Shown here: piece by piece, positions 32,390 to 40,380 of the stretch | Layout of the letters: every line of letters starts with the position of its first letter | Numbering within the stretch: the first letter of the stretch is position 1 | Assembly: GCA_029553365.1 (NCBI GenBank) | Contig: JAKPCG010000083.1 | Span: forward strand, 1 to 56,361 | Source: Acidobacteriota bacterium | Lineage (GTDB): Bacteria > Acidobacteriota > Aminicenantia > Aminicenantales > Saccharicenantaceae | Length of the DNA stretch: 56,361 nucleotides | Direction: 5' to 3' | The notes under the pieces: model-generated | Told to the model about the DNA's origin: nothing | What the model saw: only the letters and a program-made list of their open reading frames with translations | Databases searched by the model: none | Program-made: the position numbers and the translations under genes

Positions 32390-33370
32390 ATGAAAAGGGT
32401 TTTAGCCGTTTTTTTAACACTGATCATGGTAGCCTTGTTTCTGCCTATTGAGGTCAGGAGCCAGGAAGGCCGTGGACAGGGACGCCTTTCGGGAATAGTC
32501 GTCGATGAGGCAGATCAGCCAATTAGCGAGGCTAAGATCAAGATTCAGTATATCGAATACACTTATCAGCTGGAAGCTGTTTCCAACAATAAGGGGCAAT
32601 GGTCTGTTTTTGGATTAGGCAAAGGGAATGTCAATATCACCGTCGAAAAGGAAGGGTTTGCCCCCGCCAGCCTGCAAATTCCGGTCAGCGGTCTCAATAA
32701 GAATCCAGTTTTAAAGATTGTCTTAAAGAAGGGCTCAGCGGACCTATCAGGAACGGGCGAGTCTATTGATAGTCTTAAGCCAATTTTAGCCCAGGCCAAT
32801 GAACTTTTTGATCAGGGCCAGTATCAATCGGCACTGGCTCTTTATCAAGAGTTGATGAAAAAAGATCCCAGATTATATATGCTGAAGCTAAATACCGGCA
32901 ATTGCTACATAGAGCTAAAAGAATATGACCAGGCTGTTACTGAGTATCTAAAGTTGCTGGATGAGATTAATGCCCAACCACCGGAAAAGAGAGACAACAA
33001 GTTAATTGCCCAGGTCTATGCGGCTATAGGCGATTGCTATTTGAGGCAGGATAAACTTGATGAAGCGGAAAGTTATTTTTTAAAATCCGTGGAGATAGAT
33101 CAATCAGACCCAGCTATTCCTTTTAATATTGCCGAAATAATGATGAATGCCGGAAAAACAGATGAAGCCATCAAATACTATGAACTCTCTATCAAGGCCG
33201 ACCCCAGCCGGCCGAAAACCTATATGAAATTAGGTTACGCCTGGATTAACAAGGGTGATACTAAGAAGGCAATAGAATGCTTTAATAAAGTGGTCGAGCT
33301 GGCTCCAGCTGATGATCCTGATGCCACCCTGGCCAGGGAACTGATCAAACACCTCTCCGAAATTAAGTGA
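32390..33370 (+). CDS. Exported protein with carboxypeptidase-regulatory domain and TPR repeats
   Basis: The 326-residue protein starts at the ATG at 32390 (GAGGG upstream), not the GTG at 32378. It has a signal peptide (cleavage near VRSQ at about 24) and a beta-sandwich CarboxypepD_reg-like domain (about 30-105, RLSGIVVDEADQPISEAKI, VSVEKEGFAPASLQI-like). About five TPR units follow between 125 and 326: for example LFDQGQYQSALALYQELMKKDP, AIGDCYLRQDKLDEAESYFLK, LGYAWINKGDTKKAIECFNK. The fold is a protein-protein adaptor in the periplasm. The same beta-sandwich type occurs at the N-terminus of the adjacent Oar-like receptor, so the two may work on the same substrate. No enzyme motif is seen. 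Confidence 0.85.
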   Translation: MKRVLAVFLTLIMVALFLPIEVRSQEGRGQGRLSGIVVDEADQPISEAKIKIQYIEYTYQLEAVSNNKGQWSVFGLGKGNVNITVEKEGFAPASLQIPVSGLNKNPVLKIVLKKGSADLSGTGESIDSLKPILAQANELFDQGQYQSALALYQELMKKDPRLYMLKLNTGNCYIELKEYDQAVTEYLKLLDEINAQPPEKRDNKLIAQVYAAIGDCYLRQDKLDEAESYFLKSVEIDQSDPAIPFNIAEIMMNAGKTDEAIKYYELSIKADPSRPKTYMKLGYAWINKGDTKKAIECFNKVVELAPADDPDATLARELIKHLSEIK

Positions 33371-33661
33371 ATTAGTGAGCCTGGTTCAGCAAACAACGTG
33401 AAACTCATCTGCCATGGATAAAACTTTTGGCTGGCTTTTGTTGGTTGGATAGTTTTATTCGCAGCTAGTAAAAAGCTGTTAGCCAATTACTAAACAGTCA
33501 AAATCTGTTGTCAGTATCCAAGCCGGGGTAAAATTAGGTTTACATTTATTTCGCCCCTCTATGAACCTCAGGTAAGTCATCCTCAGGCCACAAACTTCTG
33601 CTTCAGATAGAAAGATAGCCTTCTTTCTGACAGCTACCAAATATTGATCGTAATTTGTCCC
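33371..33661 (+). other. Gap upstream of the second small secreted protein
   Basis: I see no gene here and no terminator of good quality. The only supported element is the sigma-54 promoter at its end, starting at 33662. A search by eye for the inverted repeat seen upstream of the Oar-like gene found none. Confidence 0.5.
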
Positions 33662-33677
33662 AGGCATGAAAATTGCA
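33662..33677 (+). promoter_or_regulatory. Sigma-54 (-24/-12) promoter of the second small secreted protein
   Basis: AGGCAT-GAAAA-TTGCA has GG (33663-33664) and GC (33675-33676) exactly 12 bases apart. It matches the consensus except A for T at the first base. The predicted start is near 33688, directly before AAAGGAG (33691-33697) and the ATG at 33705, the same arrangement as at 23592. Confidence 0.68.
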
Positions 33678-33704
33678 CTGAATGAGATCGAAAGGAGATA
33701 AAAA

Positions 33705-33950
33705 ATGTCTGCGAGAAAAGGTGTGGTCACTTTACTTTTATTAATCCTGACTGTTTATATTTTCTTATTTGATCCAGCGCCAGGAGAAGCCAGTGCTCCC
33801 CTTGAACCCTATCGCCGTATTCTCGAGATATGTATTGCTCGAACTCTTACCGCTGACCTGAACATAATCGCAACGGCCGTAGCCATCGAGGCCTGTTCAG
33901 CTCTTTATGAAGCTCTGTATCTCCTGAATTCTGCCTACCCGTGGACCTAA
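33705..33950 (+). CDS. Small secreted two-cysteine protein, paralogue of the one at 23634
   Basis: The 81-residue protein has a signal peptide (K5, hydrophobic core 7-22, likely cleavage after GEA at 29) and a mature helical chain. Cys43 and Cys64 are 20 residues apart. From Cys43 the pattern C-x-A-R-x4-D-L-x4-T-x2-A-x3-C is the same as in the protein at 23634. The outer cysteines of that protein correspond here to Tyr36 and Leu71, so the two are lost together, as expected if they form one disulfide. It has its own sigma-54 promoter and AAAGGAG, and ends 13 bp before a convergent gene. I do not know the family or function. Confidence 0.72.
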   Translation: MSARKGVVTLLLLILTVYIFLFDPAPGEASAPLEPYRRILEICIARTLTADLNIIATAVAIEACSALYEALYLLNSAYPWT

Positions 33951-33963
33951 AGCTAAAAACGTC

Positions 33964-36420
33964 TTAAAGCTTTTTCAGGAGGTAAACTGAATATGGTTCA
34001 GTGGAAAAGGTAACAGCTTGATTTTTTAAGGTAAATTCAACAGCACCCGGAACAGCATTTTTATCGCCGGTAAAATAACTGTTTATCTGGCCGAGCCTGA
34101 CTATTTCCAGTTTTTGCCAGTCAGCCGGTAAGTGAACAACGGCGGGCCAGGATGCACCTGTCGGGTTGATGATCCTTATCAGGCTGCTGCTGTCTGATAT
34201 TTCCTGAAGATCAAAATGTTCAACCCTTATTCCCTGCTCAAAGACCTTTAGATAAGGCATTTCATACAGGTTAGAGACGATAACCAGGCCGTCATCATCT
34301 TCATAAAATTGCCTCTTGTAAGTATTGAAATGGCCGCAAAATTCAAACTTGCCGCCGGTGGCTGCCTTCATTTTCTTATTTGCTTCAACCGTATGCCATA
34401 AGAGCTGATGGATGTAATCAAGATACATCTGCTTCCCGGTGTGTTTGAAACCAGCAACCAGAGCTTCCATGATCCAGGGAATATAAGTCGGGGCGGTGGC
34501 CACCGAAGAATCGGTGCCCGTGGTCGGTTCACCGAACTGACCTGTCCAATCGCCGTCTTTTCTGGCTACTCCCCCTTTAAGCCAGCTATTTTCTCCCTCA
34601 TATTTATCCATGTGAATAAAGGACATTAGCATAGCATCAAGAATTTTTGTGGCGTTTTCTTGCCATTTCTCCTGGCCGGTATAATCAAAAAGGCGATAGA
34701 GCTCTTTAGCAGCAAAAGCATAGACATTAACTGACGGTTCGCCAGCATGATCTTCCAGCAACAAGCCATAATTGTCCAGAACCTGAAGCTGATTATTCAT
34801 GGCTTCAACCGCCCTTTCTAAATATTTTTTCTCACCGGTAAAAGCATAAGCATTGAGCATAACATCAATGCCAAACTCACAAGAATCGAAAGTATTGAGA
34901 TCATCTTTCCAGATTAACCTGGGCGGCTTAACCGCAGGATCAACCACACCCCTCCAGTACCAGCGGCCAGCCCGATCATTCCACATCAAGCCAGAATATA
35001 CTTTTTCGAAGTTCAGCAGCAAAGCCTCTTTAATTACCTGATCGCCGGTTAATGGGTATTCAGCCAGCAGCGATTCAACGTTATAGGGTTGAGACCAGAG
35101 AAAACACTGGCGTTGTTTTCCTTCAACTGTTTGGTCCATAAAATAGCCATAAAAAGGATGCTCCGGCGAATTCCAGCGCATTTTCTCCAGATAAAAACGA
35201 TTGGCCCTGATGGTGTAATCCAGCCAGGTTTTATCACCGGTCGCATAAAACATGGTCATGAAAGCTTTGCCGGTCATTTCATTGTGCCAGTCATAGGTTG
35301 GCCATTCATAAGCATGATAAACCCAGCCCTCTCTGGTAATAGTTCTGGGTACATTTTTGACCAGATAGTCTTCAACTTCTTGAGGCTTTATTTTTTCAAA
35401 ATTAATTCCATTCTTTTTTAAATAGCTCTGGTAGCGGGAGTAAATATCTTCATCGGAAAAAGTAGCAGTCAGGTCAAACCTGGCCTCTTCCCGGGGCTTC
35501 AGCCTGGCGGCTTTCCAGACAAAAAGGCCATGCTGATGAAGCAGCCACCAGCCCCCGGTAAAATAATTACTCTTTGTATCGCGTTTGATTTTCCACGGCA
35601 ACATGCCGGAGCCAGCCAGACCATCTCCACTGACAGTAAAAGTAAAATGGTCAGAAAATCCCAGCGGCTCAATCTTTCGGCAGGACAGGAGATCTCTCGG
35701 TCCAAAATTCGTATCGATTATTCTACTGGCTGGCAAAGTTAGTAAATTTATGTACTCAATTTCCTGCTGGCTCTTATTTGTCACTCTGTGATCAAAAAAT
35801 ATCTGTTTCCCTCTTAAACTGATATGCAGCTCATGACTCAAAGCTCCACCCTTATCAGCCCTGAGAACCAGCATCTGCCCCTGGCCTTTTTTTTCCTGTA
35901 ACTCATGCCGTTCAAAATAGACATACCATTTATAAGATGGGTTGGTTTCCGATTCTTTAGCATTCCACATGGAGAGAAAGGGATTATCGGGATAACTTTC
36001 TGGCTGACCAACCAGTCCAATAACATCATTTGAACTGAGAGTTGGATAGATTTCTCTGGCTTTTTCCCAGCCCAGGTAACGGTAGCAGATTTCATTTCGA
36101 TAGCGCAGCTCTTGCAGGTAGTAACCGTTCCACCGTGGGTCAAGGTCGCGTTTTTCGGGCGGCGTCTCAAAAGGATTTAAGGCTTCGTGTCCCTGCCAGA
36201 CATCAACATAATCAAGCCGGAGATAAACCAGGCTATTAGAAATTTCCAGGGTGTCACCAGGCGAATCCTGTCCATCATGATCATGGTCATTCCAGACAAT
36301 CGTGGCCGTGTCGGCTTTACTTAGAGGAGATAAGAGTAAGTAAAGCAGTAGAGAAATAAAAATCAAGACCAGAATAAAAATTAGACTGAACCACAGTCCT
36401 CTTTCCTGCCTGATGTTCAT
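33964..36420 (-). CDS. Membrane-anchored six-hairpin (alpha/alpha) glycosidase-like protein
   Basis: The 818-residue protein has one N-terminal hydrophobic helix (about 12-32) that may act as an anchor. An extended beta-rich domain (about 40-370) follows. A helical region with repeated patterns of six-hairpin glycosidases lies at about 370-715: GWVYHAYEWPTYDWHNEMTGKA, YATGDKTWLDYTIRANRF, AYAFTGEKKYLERAVEAMNNQL, DYTGQEKWQENATKILDAM, GFKHTGKQMYLDYIHQLLW. A C-terminal beta domain (about 740-818) ends the protein. This resembles heparinase/glucuronidase or GH-superfamily six-hairpin folds, but no family-specific catalytic pair could be identified. It lies convergent with the small secreted gene and has a GGAGG ribosome binding site. 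It could act on polysaccharides outside the cell. Function not known. Confidence 0.7.
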   Translation of the reverse strand: MNIRQERGLWFSLIFILVLIFISLLLYLLLSPLSKADTATIVWNDHDHDGQDSPGDTLEISNSLVYLRLDYVDVWQGHEALNPFETPPEKRDLDPRWNGYYLQELRYRNEICYRYLGWEKAREIYPTLSSNDVIGLVGQPESYPDNPFLSMWNAKESETNPSYKWYVYFERHELQEKKGQGQMLVLRADKGGALSHELHISLRGKQIFFDHRVTNKSQQEIEYINLLTLPASRIIDTNFGPRDLLSCRKIEPLGFSDHFTFTVSGDGLAGSGMLPWKIKRDTKSNYFTGGWWLLHQHGLFVWKAARLKPREEARFDLTATFSDEDIYSRYQSYLKKNGINFEKIKPQEVEDYLVKNVPRTITREGWVYHAYEWPTYDWHNEMTGKAFMTMFYATGDKTWLDYTIRANRFYLEKMRWNSPEHPFYGYFMDQTVEGKQRQCFLWSQPYNVESLLAEYPLTGDQVIKEALLLNFEKVYSGLMWNDRAGRWYWRGVVDPAVKPPRLIWKDDLNTFDSCEFGIDVMLNAYAFTGEKKYLERAVEAMNNQLQVLDNYGLLLEDHAGEPSVNVYAFAAKELYRLFDYTGQEKWQENATKILDAMLMSFIHMDKYEGENSWLKGGVARKDGDWTGQFGEPTTGTDSSVATAPTYIPWIMEALVAGFKHTGKQMYLDYIHQLLWHTVEANKKMKAATGGKFEFCGHFNTYKRQFYEDDDGLVIVSNLYEMPYLKVFEQGIRVEHFDLQEISDSSSLIRIINPTGASWPAVVHLPADWQKLEIVRLGQINSYFTGDKNAVPGAVEFTLKNQAVTFSTEPYSVYLLKKL

Positions 36421-36721
36421 TTAAACCTCCTCCTGAAAGGCTAAAGATTTATCAGCTTTTTTGACCTTGAAATGCCTGGTCCCATTTTTTTCAGGCCACT
36501 CTCCTTTTTAGCTGACAGGCCGCCAGTCATAGCCTTGGTTTTTAGGGAAATATTTAACTCAGGACATCTTCAGTCTAATTAACTGCCCCAGTCAAAGTCA
36601 AGGAATATCGCTGGCCTTTTGCCTTCCAGCTCGGGAACCGGATGTTTACCGCCTTGAGAAAAGCAAAACTAATTAAAAAGACTGTTTTTTCTCTATATTT
36701 ATTTTTCTATCAATCTTTCTT
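36421..36721. other. 301-bp gap between the glycosidase-like gene and etfA
   Basis: This gap lies between the start of the minus-strand glycosidase-like gene and the end of etfA. I see no gene, no strong terminator after etfA, and no sigma-54 or good sigma-70 promoter. The ribosome binding site of the 36420 gene is at its left end. Confidence 0.5.
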
Positions 36722-37924
36722 TCAAGCCTTATTCAAGCGCCGCTTGAGGGCTCTGGTTAAAGCCGGAACGACAGTAAATAAATCACCGACAATCCCATAA
36801 TCAGCAATCTGGAAAATAGGAGCTTCGGGGTCCTTGTTGATGGCGACGATAACCTTGCTGGTCCTCATCCCAGCCTGATGCTGAATAGCACCGCTGATAC
36901 CGCAGGCGATATAAAGATCTGGTCTGACCGTTCGTCCTGTTTGTCCGACCTGATGAGCATAAGAAATCCAGCCGGCATCAACTGCCGCTCTGGACGCGCC
37001 AACTGCGCCTCCCAGGACATCGGCCAGCTCATGTAAAATAGTAAATCCCTCCGGTCCCTTTAAGCCCCGCCCGCCGGAAACGATAATCTTGGCATCAGCC
37101 AGGTTTACCTCGTTCTTTTCAACTATCAGGTCAAGAACCTTGCTGGCTATTCTGTCTTCGGGCAAAACAGGCGTTTCCCGGATAATCTGCCCTTCTCGCG
37201 ACTCGTCCGGTACTGGCATTTCGAAAACATGATGTCTGACTGTGGCCATTTGTGGTCGGTGATCAGGGCATTTAATAGTCGCCATTATGTTGCCACCAAA
37301 GGCAGGACGGATCTGCAGTAAAAGGTTGGTCCCCTCTTCAATCTCCAACCCGGTACAATCAGCTGTCAGTCCGGTGTAGATATATGTAGCCACCGCTCCG
37401 GCCAGGTCCCTTCCCCTCGTACTCGCACCCAGGAGAAAGATCTCGGGTTTGTATTTCCTGACGAGCTCAACCAGAATACGGGCATAGGGGTCGGTCCGGT
37501 AAACCTCGAGAGTCGGATCATCCACCAGGAAAACTCTGTCTGCTCCATAAGCGATAGCCTGTCTGGCAATTGGCTCGGCTTGATACCCAAGGACACAGGC
37601 CGACAGTGTTGTCCCTCTTCTGTCAGCCAGTTTTCTTCCTTCACCCATCATTTCCCAGGAAATAGACCCCGCCTGATGATTATACTGTTCAACCCATACC
37701 CAGACTCCGCTGTATTCATCGGTTGGGACCTGTTCCTTTTTCTCTACTTCCGGTATGCTCAAAGCCTCAACCGGGCACTCGGGTAAACAGGCACCGCAGC
37801 CTGTGCAGGCCTCACTAACGACAGCCAGGTTTTCACTGTCCAGGCTCAGGGCTCCGAAAGGACAAACCTGAACGCAAGCTCCACAACCTGTGCAAATTTC
37901 TCTATTTATCTCCAGTAATGCCAT
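36722..37924 (-). CDS. etfA: Electron transfer flavoprotein alpha subunit with N-terminal 2x[4Fe-4S] ferredoxin domain
   Basis: The 400-residue protein starts with two [4Fe-4S] motifs (CTGCGACVQVCP about 11-22 and CTGCGACLPECP about 40-51). The usual EtfA parts follow (domain I about 75-200, with LGASTRGRDLAGAVAT) and the FAD-binding domain II (about 265-395, with SGGRGLKGPEGF, GASRAAVDAGW, ACGISGAIQHQAG). A ferredoxin domain fused to EtfA is known in some electron-bifurcating complexes, for example caffeyl-CoA reductase and the lactate dehydrogenase/Etf of Acetobacterium. It is 12 bp downstream of etfB. No acyl-CoA or lactate dehydrogenase partner gene is adjacent, so its partner is unknown. 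Confidence 0.94.
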   Translation of the reverse strand: MALLEINREICTGCGACVQVCPFGALSLDSENLAVVSEACTGCGACLPECPVEALSIPEVEKKEQVPTDEYSGVWVWVEQYNHQAGSISWEMMGEGRKLADRRGTTLSACVLGYQAEPIARQAIAYGADRVFLVDDPTLEVYRTDPYARILVELVRKYKPEIFLLGASTRGRDLAGAVATYIYTGLTADCTGLEIEEGTNLLLQIRPAFGGNIMATIKCPDHRPQMATVRHHVFEMPVPDESREGQIIRETPVLPEDRIASKVLDLIVEKNEVNLADAKIIVSGGRGLKGPEGFTILHELADVLGGAVGASRAAVDAGWISYAHQVGQTGRTVRPDLYIACGISGAIQHQAGMRTSKVIVAINKDPEAPIFQIADYGIVGDLFTVVPALTRALKRRLNKA

Positions 37925-37936
37925 TATTCTTTCTCC

Positions 37937-38737
37937 TCAGATGATGATTTTTTCCGCCAGGAGTTTTTCAGCCAGCTGTTCTGCCTGTTGTTCAGCCGAT
38001 TCACCTTCAATTATCTGACACTTACCGGCCCGCGGTGGCGGTGTCGAAATTTTTACCACCCTGGTCGGTGAACCTTTCAATCCAATTAAATCTGGATTAA
38101 CATCCAGATCTTTTGAGGTCCAGACCGGGATCTGGGCCTTTTGAGAGCGTCTGATGCCGAGAATCGTCGGGTATCTGGGCTGATTGATATCTTTGACGAC
38201 AGTAATTAAACAGGGCAGGGTAGATTTAACCAACTCGCGTCCCTCTTCCACCAGTCTTTCTACTTCGATTGTCTTATTATCAAAATCAAGGCTGGCCACG
38301 CGGCAAACATAAGTTAGCTGGCTTATCTGGAGCTGGGTAGCTATCCCCGGCCCGGTTTGACCTGTATCACCGTCAATCGCCTGTCGTCCACAGAAAATCA
38401 AATCAAACTCGCCGATCTTTTTTATCGCTCTCGATAGCGTATAAGCCGTGGCCCAGGTATCAGCACCGGCAAATTCCCTGTCATTTAAAAGAATAGCTTC
38501 ATCAGCCCCCATGGCAATGGCTTCTTTTAGAGCACTCAGGGCCTGGGAAGGACCCATGGTAATTACTGTTACCCTGCCGCCTACTTTTTCTCTAATTCGT
38601 AAAGCTTCTTCAATAGCATAAGTGTCAAAAGGATTGATAATGCTGGGCACTCCTTCTCTGATAAGAGTTCCTCTTTCCGGGTCAATTTTAACCTCGGTGG
38701 TATCCGGGACCTGCTTGATACAGACAATAGCGTGCAC
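37937..38737 (-). CDS. etfB: Electron transfer flavoprotein beta subunit
   Basis: The 266-residue protein begins with the canonical CIKQVPDTTEVKIDP and NPFDTYAIEEALRIRE motifs. It has the later signature CGRQAIDGDTGQTGPGIAT and a C-terminal arm. The GTG start at 38737 has GGAGGG upstream. EtfB pairs with EtfA to carry electrons between dehydrogenases and quinones or, in bifurcating forms, to ferredoxin. It is the first gene of the etfBA operon, behind a strong 10-bp inverted repeat at 38796-38820. Some features of this subunit are found in bifurcating Etfs, but sequence reading alone cannot settle that. Confidence 0.94.
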   Translation of the reverse strand: MHAIVCIKQVPDTTEVKIDPERGTLIREGVPSIINPFDTYAIEEALRIREKVGGRVTVITMGPSQALSALKEAIAMGADEAILLNDREFAGADTWATAYTLSRAIKKIGEFDLIFCGRQAIDGDTGQTGPGIATQLQISQLTYVCRVASLDFDNKTIEVERLVEEGRELVKSTLPCLITVVKDINQPRYPTILGIRRSQKAQIPVWTSKDLDVNPDLIGLKGSPTRVVKISTPPPRAGKCQIIEGESAEQQAEQLAEKLLAEKIII

Positions 38738-38795
38738 TTTTCCCTCCGCTTTAAAATCTTAAAATTTGCCTGGCTGGCAAAATCATATTTTCAGC

Positions 38796-38820
38796 TATAT
38801 CATTATCAGCTAATGATATA
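38796..38820 (-). promoter_or_regulatory. Candidate operator: 10-bp inverted repeat upstream of etfB
   Basis: TATATCATTA (38796-38805), spacer TCAGC and TAATGATATA (38811-38820) form a perfect 10-bp inverted repeat, about 60-85 bp before the etfB start. An outer repeat TTTTCAG (38788-38794) and CTGAAAA (38830-38836) lies around it, and TTTGCC-TGGCT-GGCAAA occurs at about 38765-38781. This looks like a repressor or activator site for etfBA. The rest of the 435-bp gap (38738-39172) to patB holds no gene I can support. Confidence 0.55.
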
Positions 38821-39172
38821 TATATATTTCTGAAAACAGAAGCTTCCAGATAGTAACCAGACTAAGGTTTAAGTCAGACAAACTTGACTGACTACTGCTA
38901 ATTATCGGCAGCCTTCTCCCTGCCAGAGTCAAAAAAATATAATTCAGATTTGAAAATAAGTCAAGATGACCAACTGACCCGGAACTTCCAGTGGCAACTT
39001 GCTATTTATTTATGACTTGTCTAAAATTTAAATTCATTTTGGCCGAAGACAGCTGGTTTCCAGGTTAAGAATAAAGCCTTTCTTCCCGACCAGCCAACCG
39101 GCAAGCAGCTTGAAGAGAAAGATAATATAAGGCCGAGAAAAAAATCTGTAATAAGAAACAGGAGAAAAGCAA

Positions 39173-40363
39173 GTGAATGCCAGGAAATATGATTTTGACC
39201 AACCACTTGACAGACGGAATACCTGTTCTCTTAAATGGGACTTCTGTCAGAAGGTGCTGGGAGTACCTGATGTGATACCAATGTGGGTGGCCGATATGGA
39301 TTTCCCTGCTCCTCCAGAAGTGGTAGAAGCCATTAAAAAGAGGGCCGAGCACGGAGCCTATGGTTATCCACTTGTTCCCGATTCGTTCTGGACCTCCATT
39401 ATTAACTGGATGAAAAATCGTCACAACTGGGAAATAAAGCGAGACTGGTTAACCAGAGCACCTGGCGTAGTGCCTTCGCTCAATATCTGTGTTCAGACCT
39501 ACACCTCTCCTGGAGATAAAATTATTGTTCAAAGTCCGGTTTATTATCCATTTTTTTCTGCCGTCGAAAATAATGGCCGCCGGATTGTTAAGAATCCTCT
39601 TATTTATAAGGACAATCGCTGGCAGATGGATCTGGCCGATCTGAGAAGAAAAATCGACGGGCGAACCAGAATGTTGATTCTATGCAGTCCACATAATCCG
39701 GTTGGTCGGGTCTGGAGCCGGGAAGAACTGGAAGACCTGGCTGAAATAATCATAGAACATGATCTGTTGCTTGTCTCTGATGAGATCCATGAAGAACACG
39801 TTTATCGAGGCTTCAAACATCTTCCTATCTCTTCCCTTTCCCCAGAGATAGCTGACAGGACAATTACCCTGACCGCGGCCAGTAAAGCTTTCAACATCGC
39901 CGGACTGACCACTTCCATCGCTATTATCCCCAACGAGAAGCTGCTGAACCTTTATAATATCCAGACTGAAAACCTGGGTTTAACGACCGGCAATATATTC
40001 GGGCTGGTTGCTCTGGAAGCAGCTTATACCCATGGTCAGGCCTGGATTGAACAACTGGTCGAATATCTTGAGGGTAATATGGAATTTGCCCGACGCTTTT
40101 TTGAGGAACGGCTGCCAGAAATAAAATTCCTTAAACCGGAAGGTACTTATCTGGCCCTGCTTGATTGCCGTTCGCTCGGCCTCCCTCAACCAGAACTCAA
40201 CGACTTTTTCCTGAAAAAGGCCCGAGTCTATTTCGATCAAGGGCCGATTTTTGGTGAGGAACTGGAGGGTTTCGAACGGATGAATTTAGCCTGCCCGCGC
40301 CAGTTATTAACAGAGGCTCTGCAGCGGATAGAAAAGGCAGTAACCGAACTCCGAACCAGCTAA
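39173..40363 (+). CDS. PLP-dependent C-S lyase/aminotransferase of the PatB/MalY family
   Basis: The 396-residue fold-type I PLP enzyme starts at a GTG with AGGAG upstream. The family pattern MWVADMDFPAPPEVVEAI is near 41-60, LCSPHNPVGRVWSREEL is near 180, and Lys238 in TAASKAFNIAGL is the likely PLP lysine. The length and N-terminal motif KYDFDQPLDRRNT place it with cystathionine beta-lyase-like PatB/MalY. Such enzymes release pyruvate, ammonia and thiol from cystathionine, cysteine or related substrates. Upstream is the etfBA divergent region. The tRNA methyltransferase gene follows 17 bp after the stop. Confidence 0.9.
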   Translation: MNARKYDFDQPLDRRNTCSLKWDFCQKVLGVPDVIPMWVADMDFPAPPEVVEAIKKRAEHGAYGYPLVPDSFWTSIINWMKNRHNWEIKRDWLTRAPGVVPSLNICVQTYTSPGDKIIVQSPVYYPFFSAVENNGRRIVKNPLIYKDNRWQMDLADLRRKIDGRTRMLILCSPHNPVGRVWSREELEDLAEIIIEHDLLLVSDEIHEEHVYRGFKHLPISSLSPEIADRTITLTAASKAFNIAGLTTSIAIIPNEKLLNLYNIQTENLGLTTGNIFGLVALEAAYTHGQAWIEQLVEYLEGNMEFARRFFEERLPEIKFLKPEGTYLALLDCRSLGLPQPELNDFFLKKARVYFDQGPIFGEELEGFERMNLACPRQLLTEALQRIEKAVTELRTS

Positions 40364-40368
40364 TCAGC

Positions 40369-40374
40369 TATAAT
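40369..40374 (+). promoter_or_regulatory. -10 element immediately upstream of trmJ (possible leaderless transcript)
   Basis: A perfect TATAAT ends six bases before the ATG at 40381, which would put the transcription start at the ATG itself. No good -35 and no Shine-Dalgarno sequence are present. Read-through from patB is also possible. Confidence 0.4.
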
Positions 40375-40380
40375 TTAATT

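Noticed and set aside
38738-39172. Several short frames in the etfB-patB gap
   Set aside because: They overlap the palindromic region or the patB start, with no motif or ribosome binding site.
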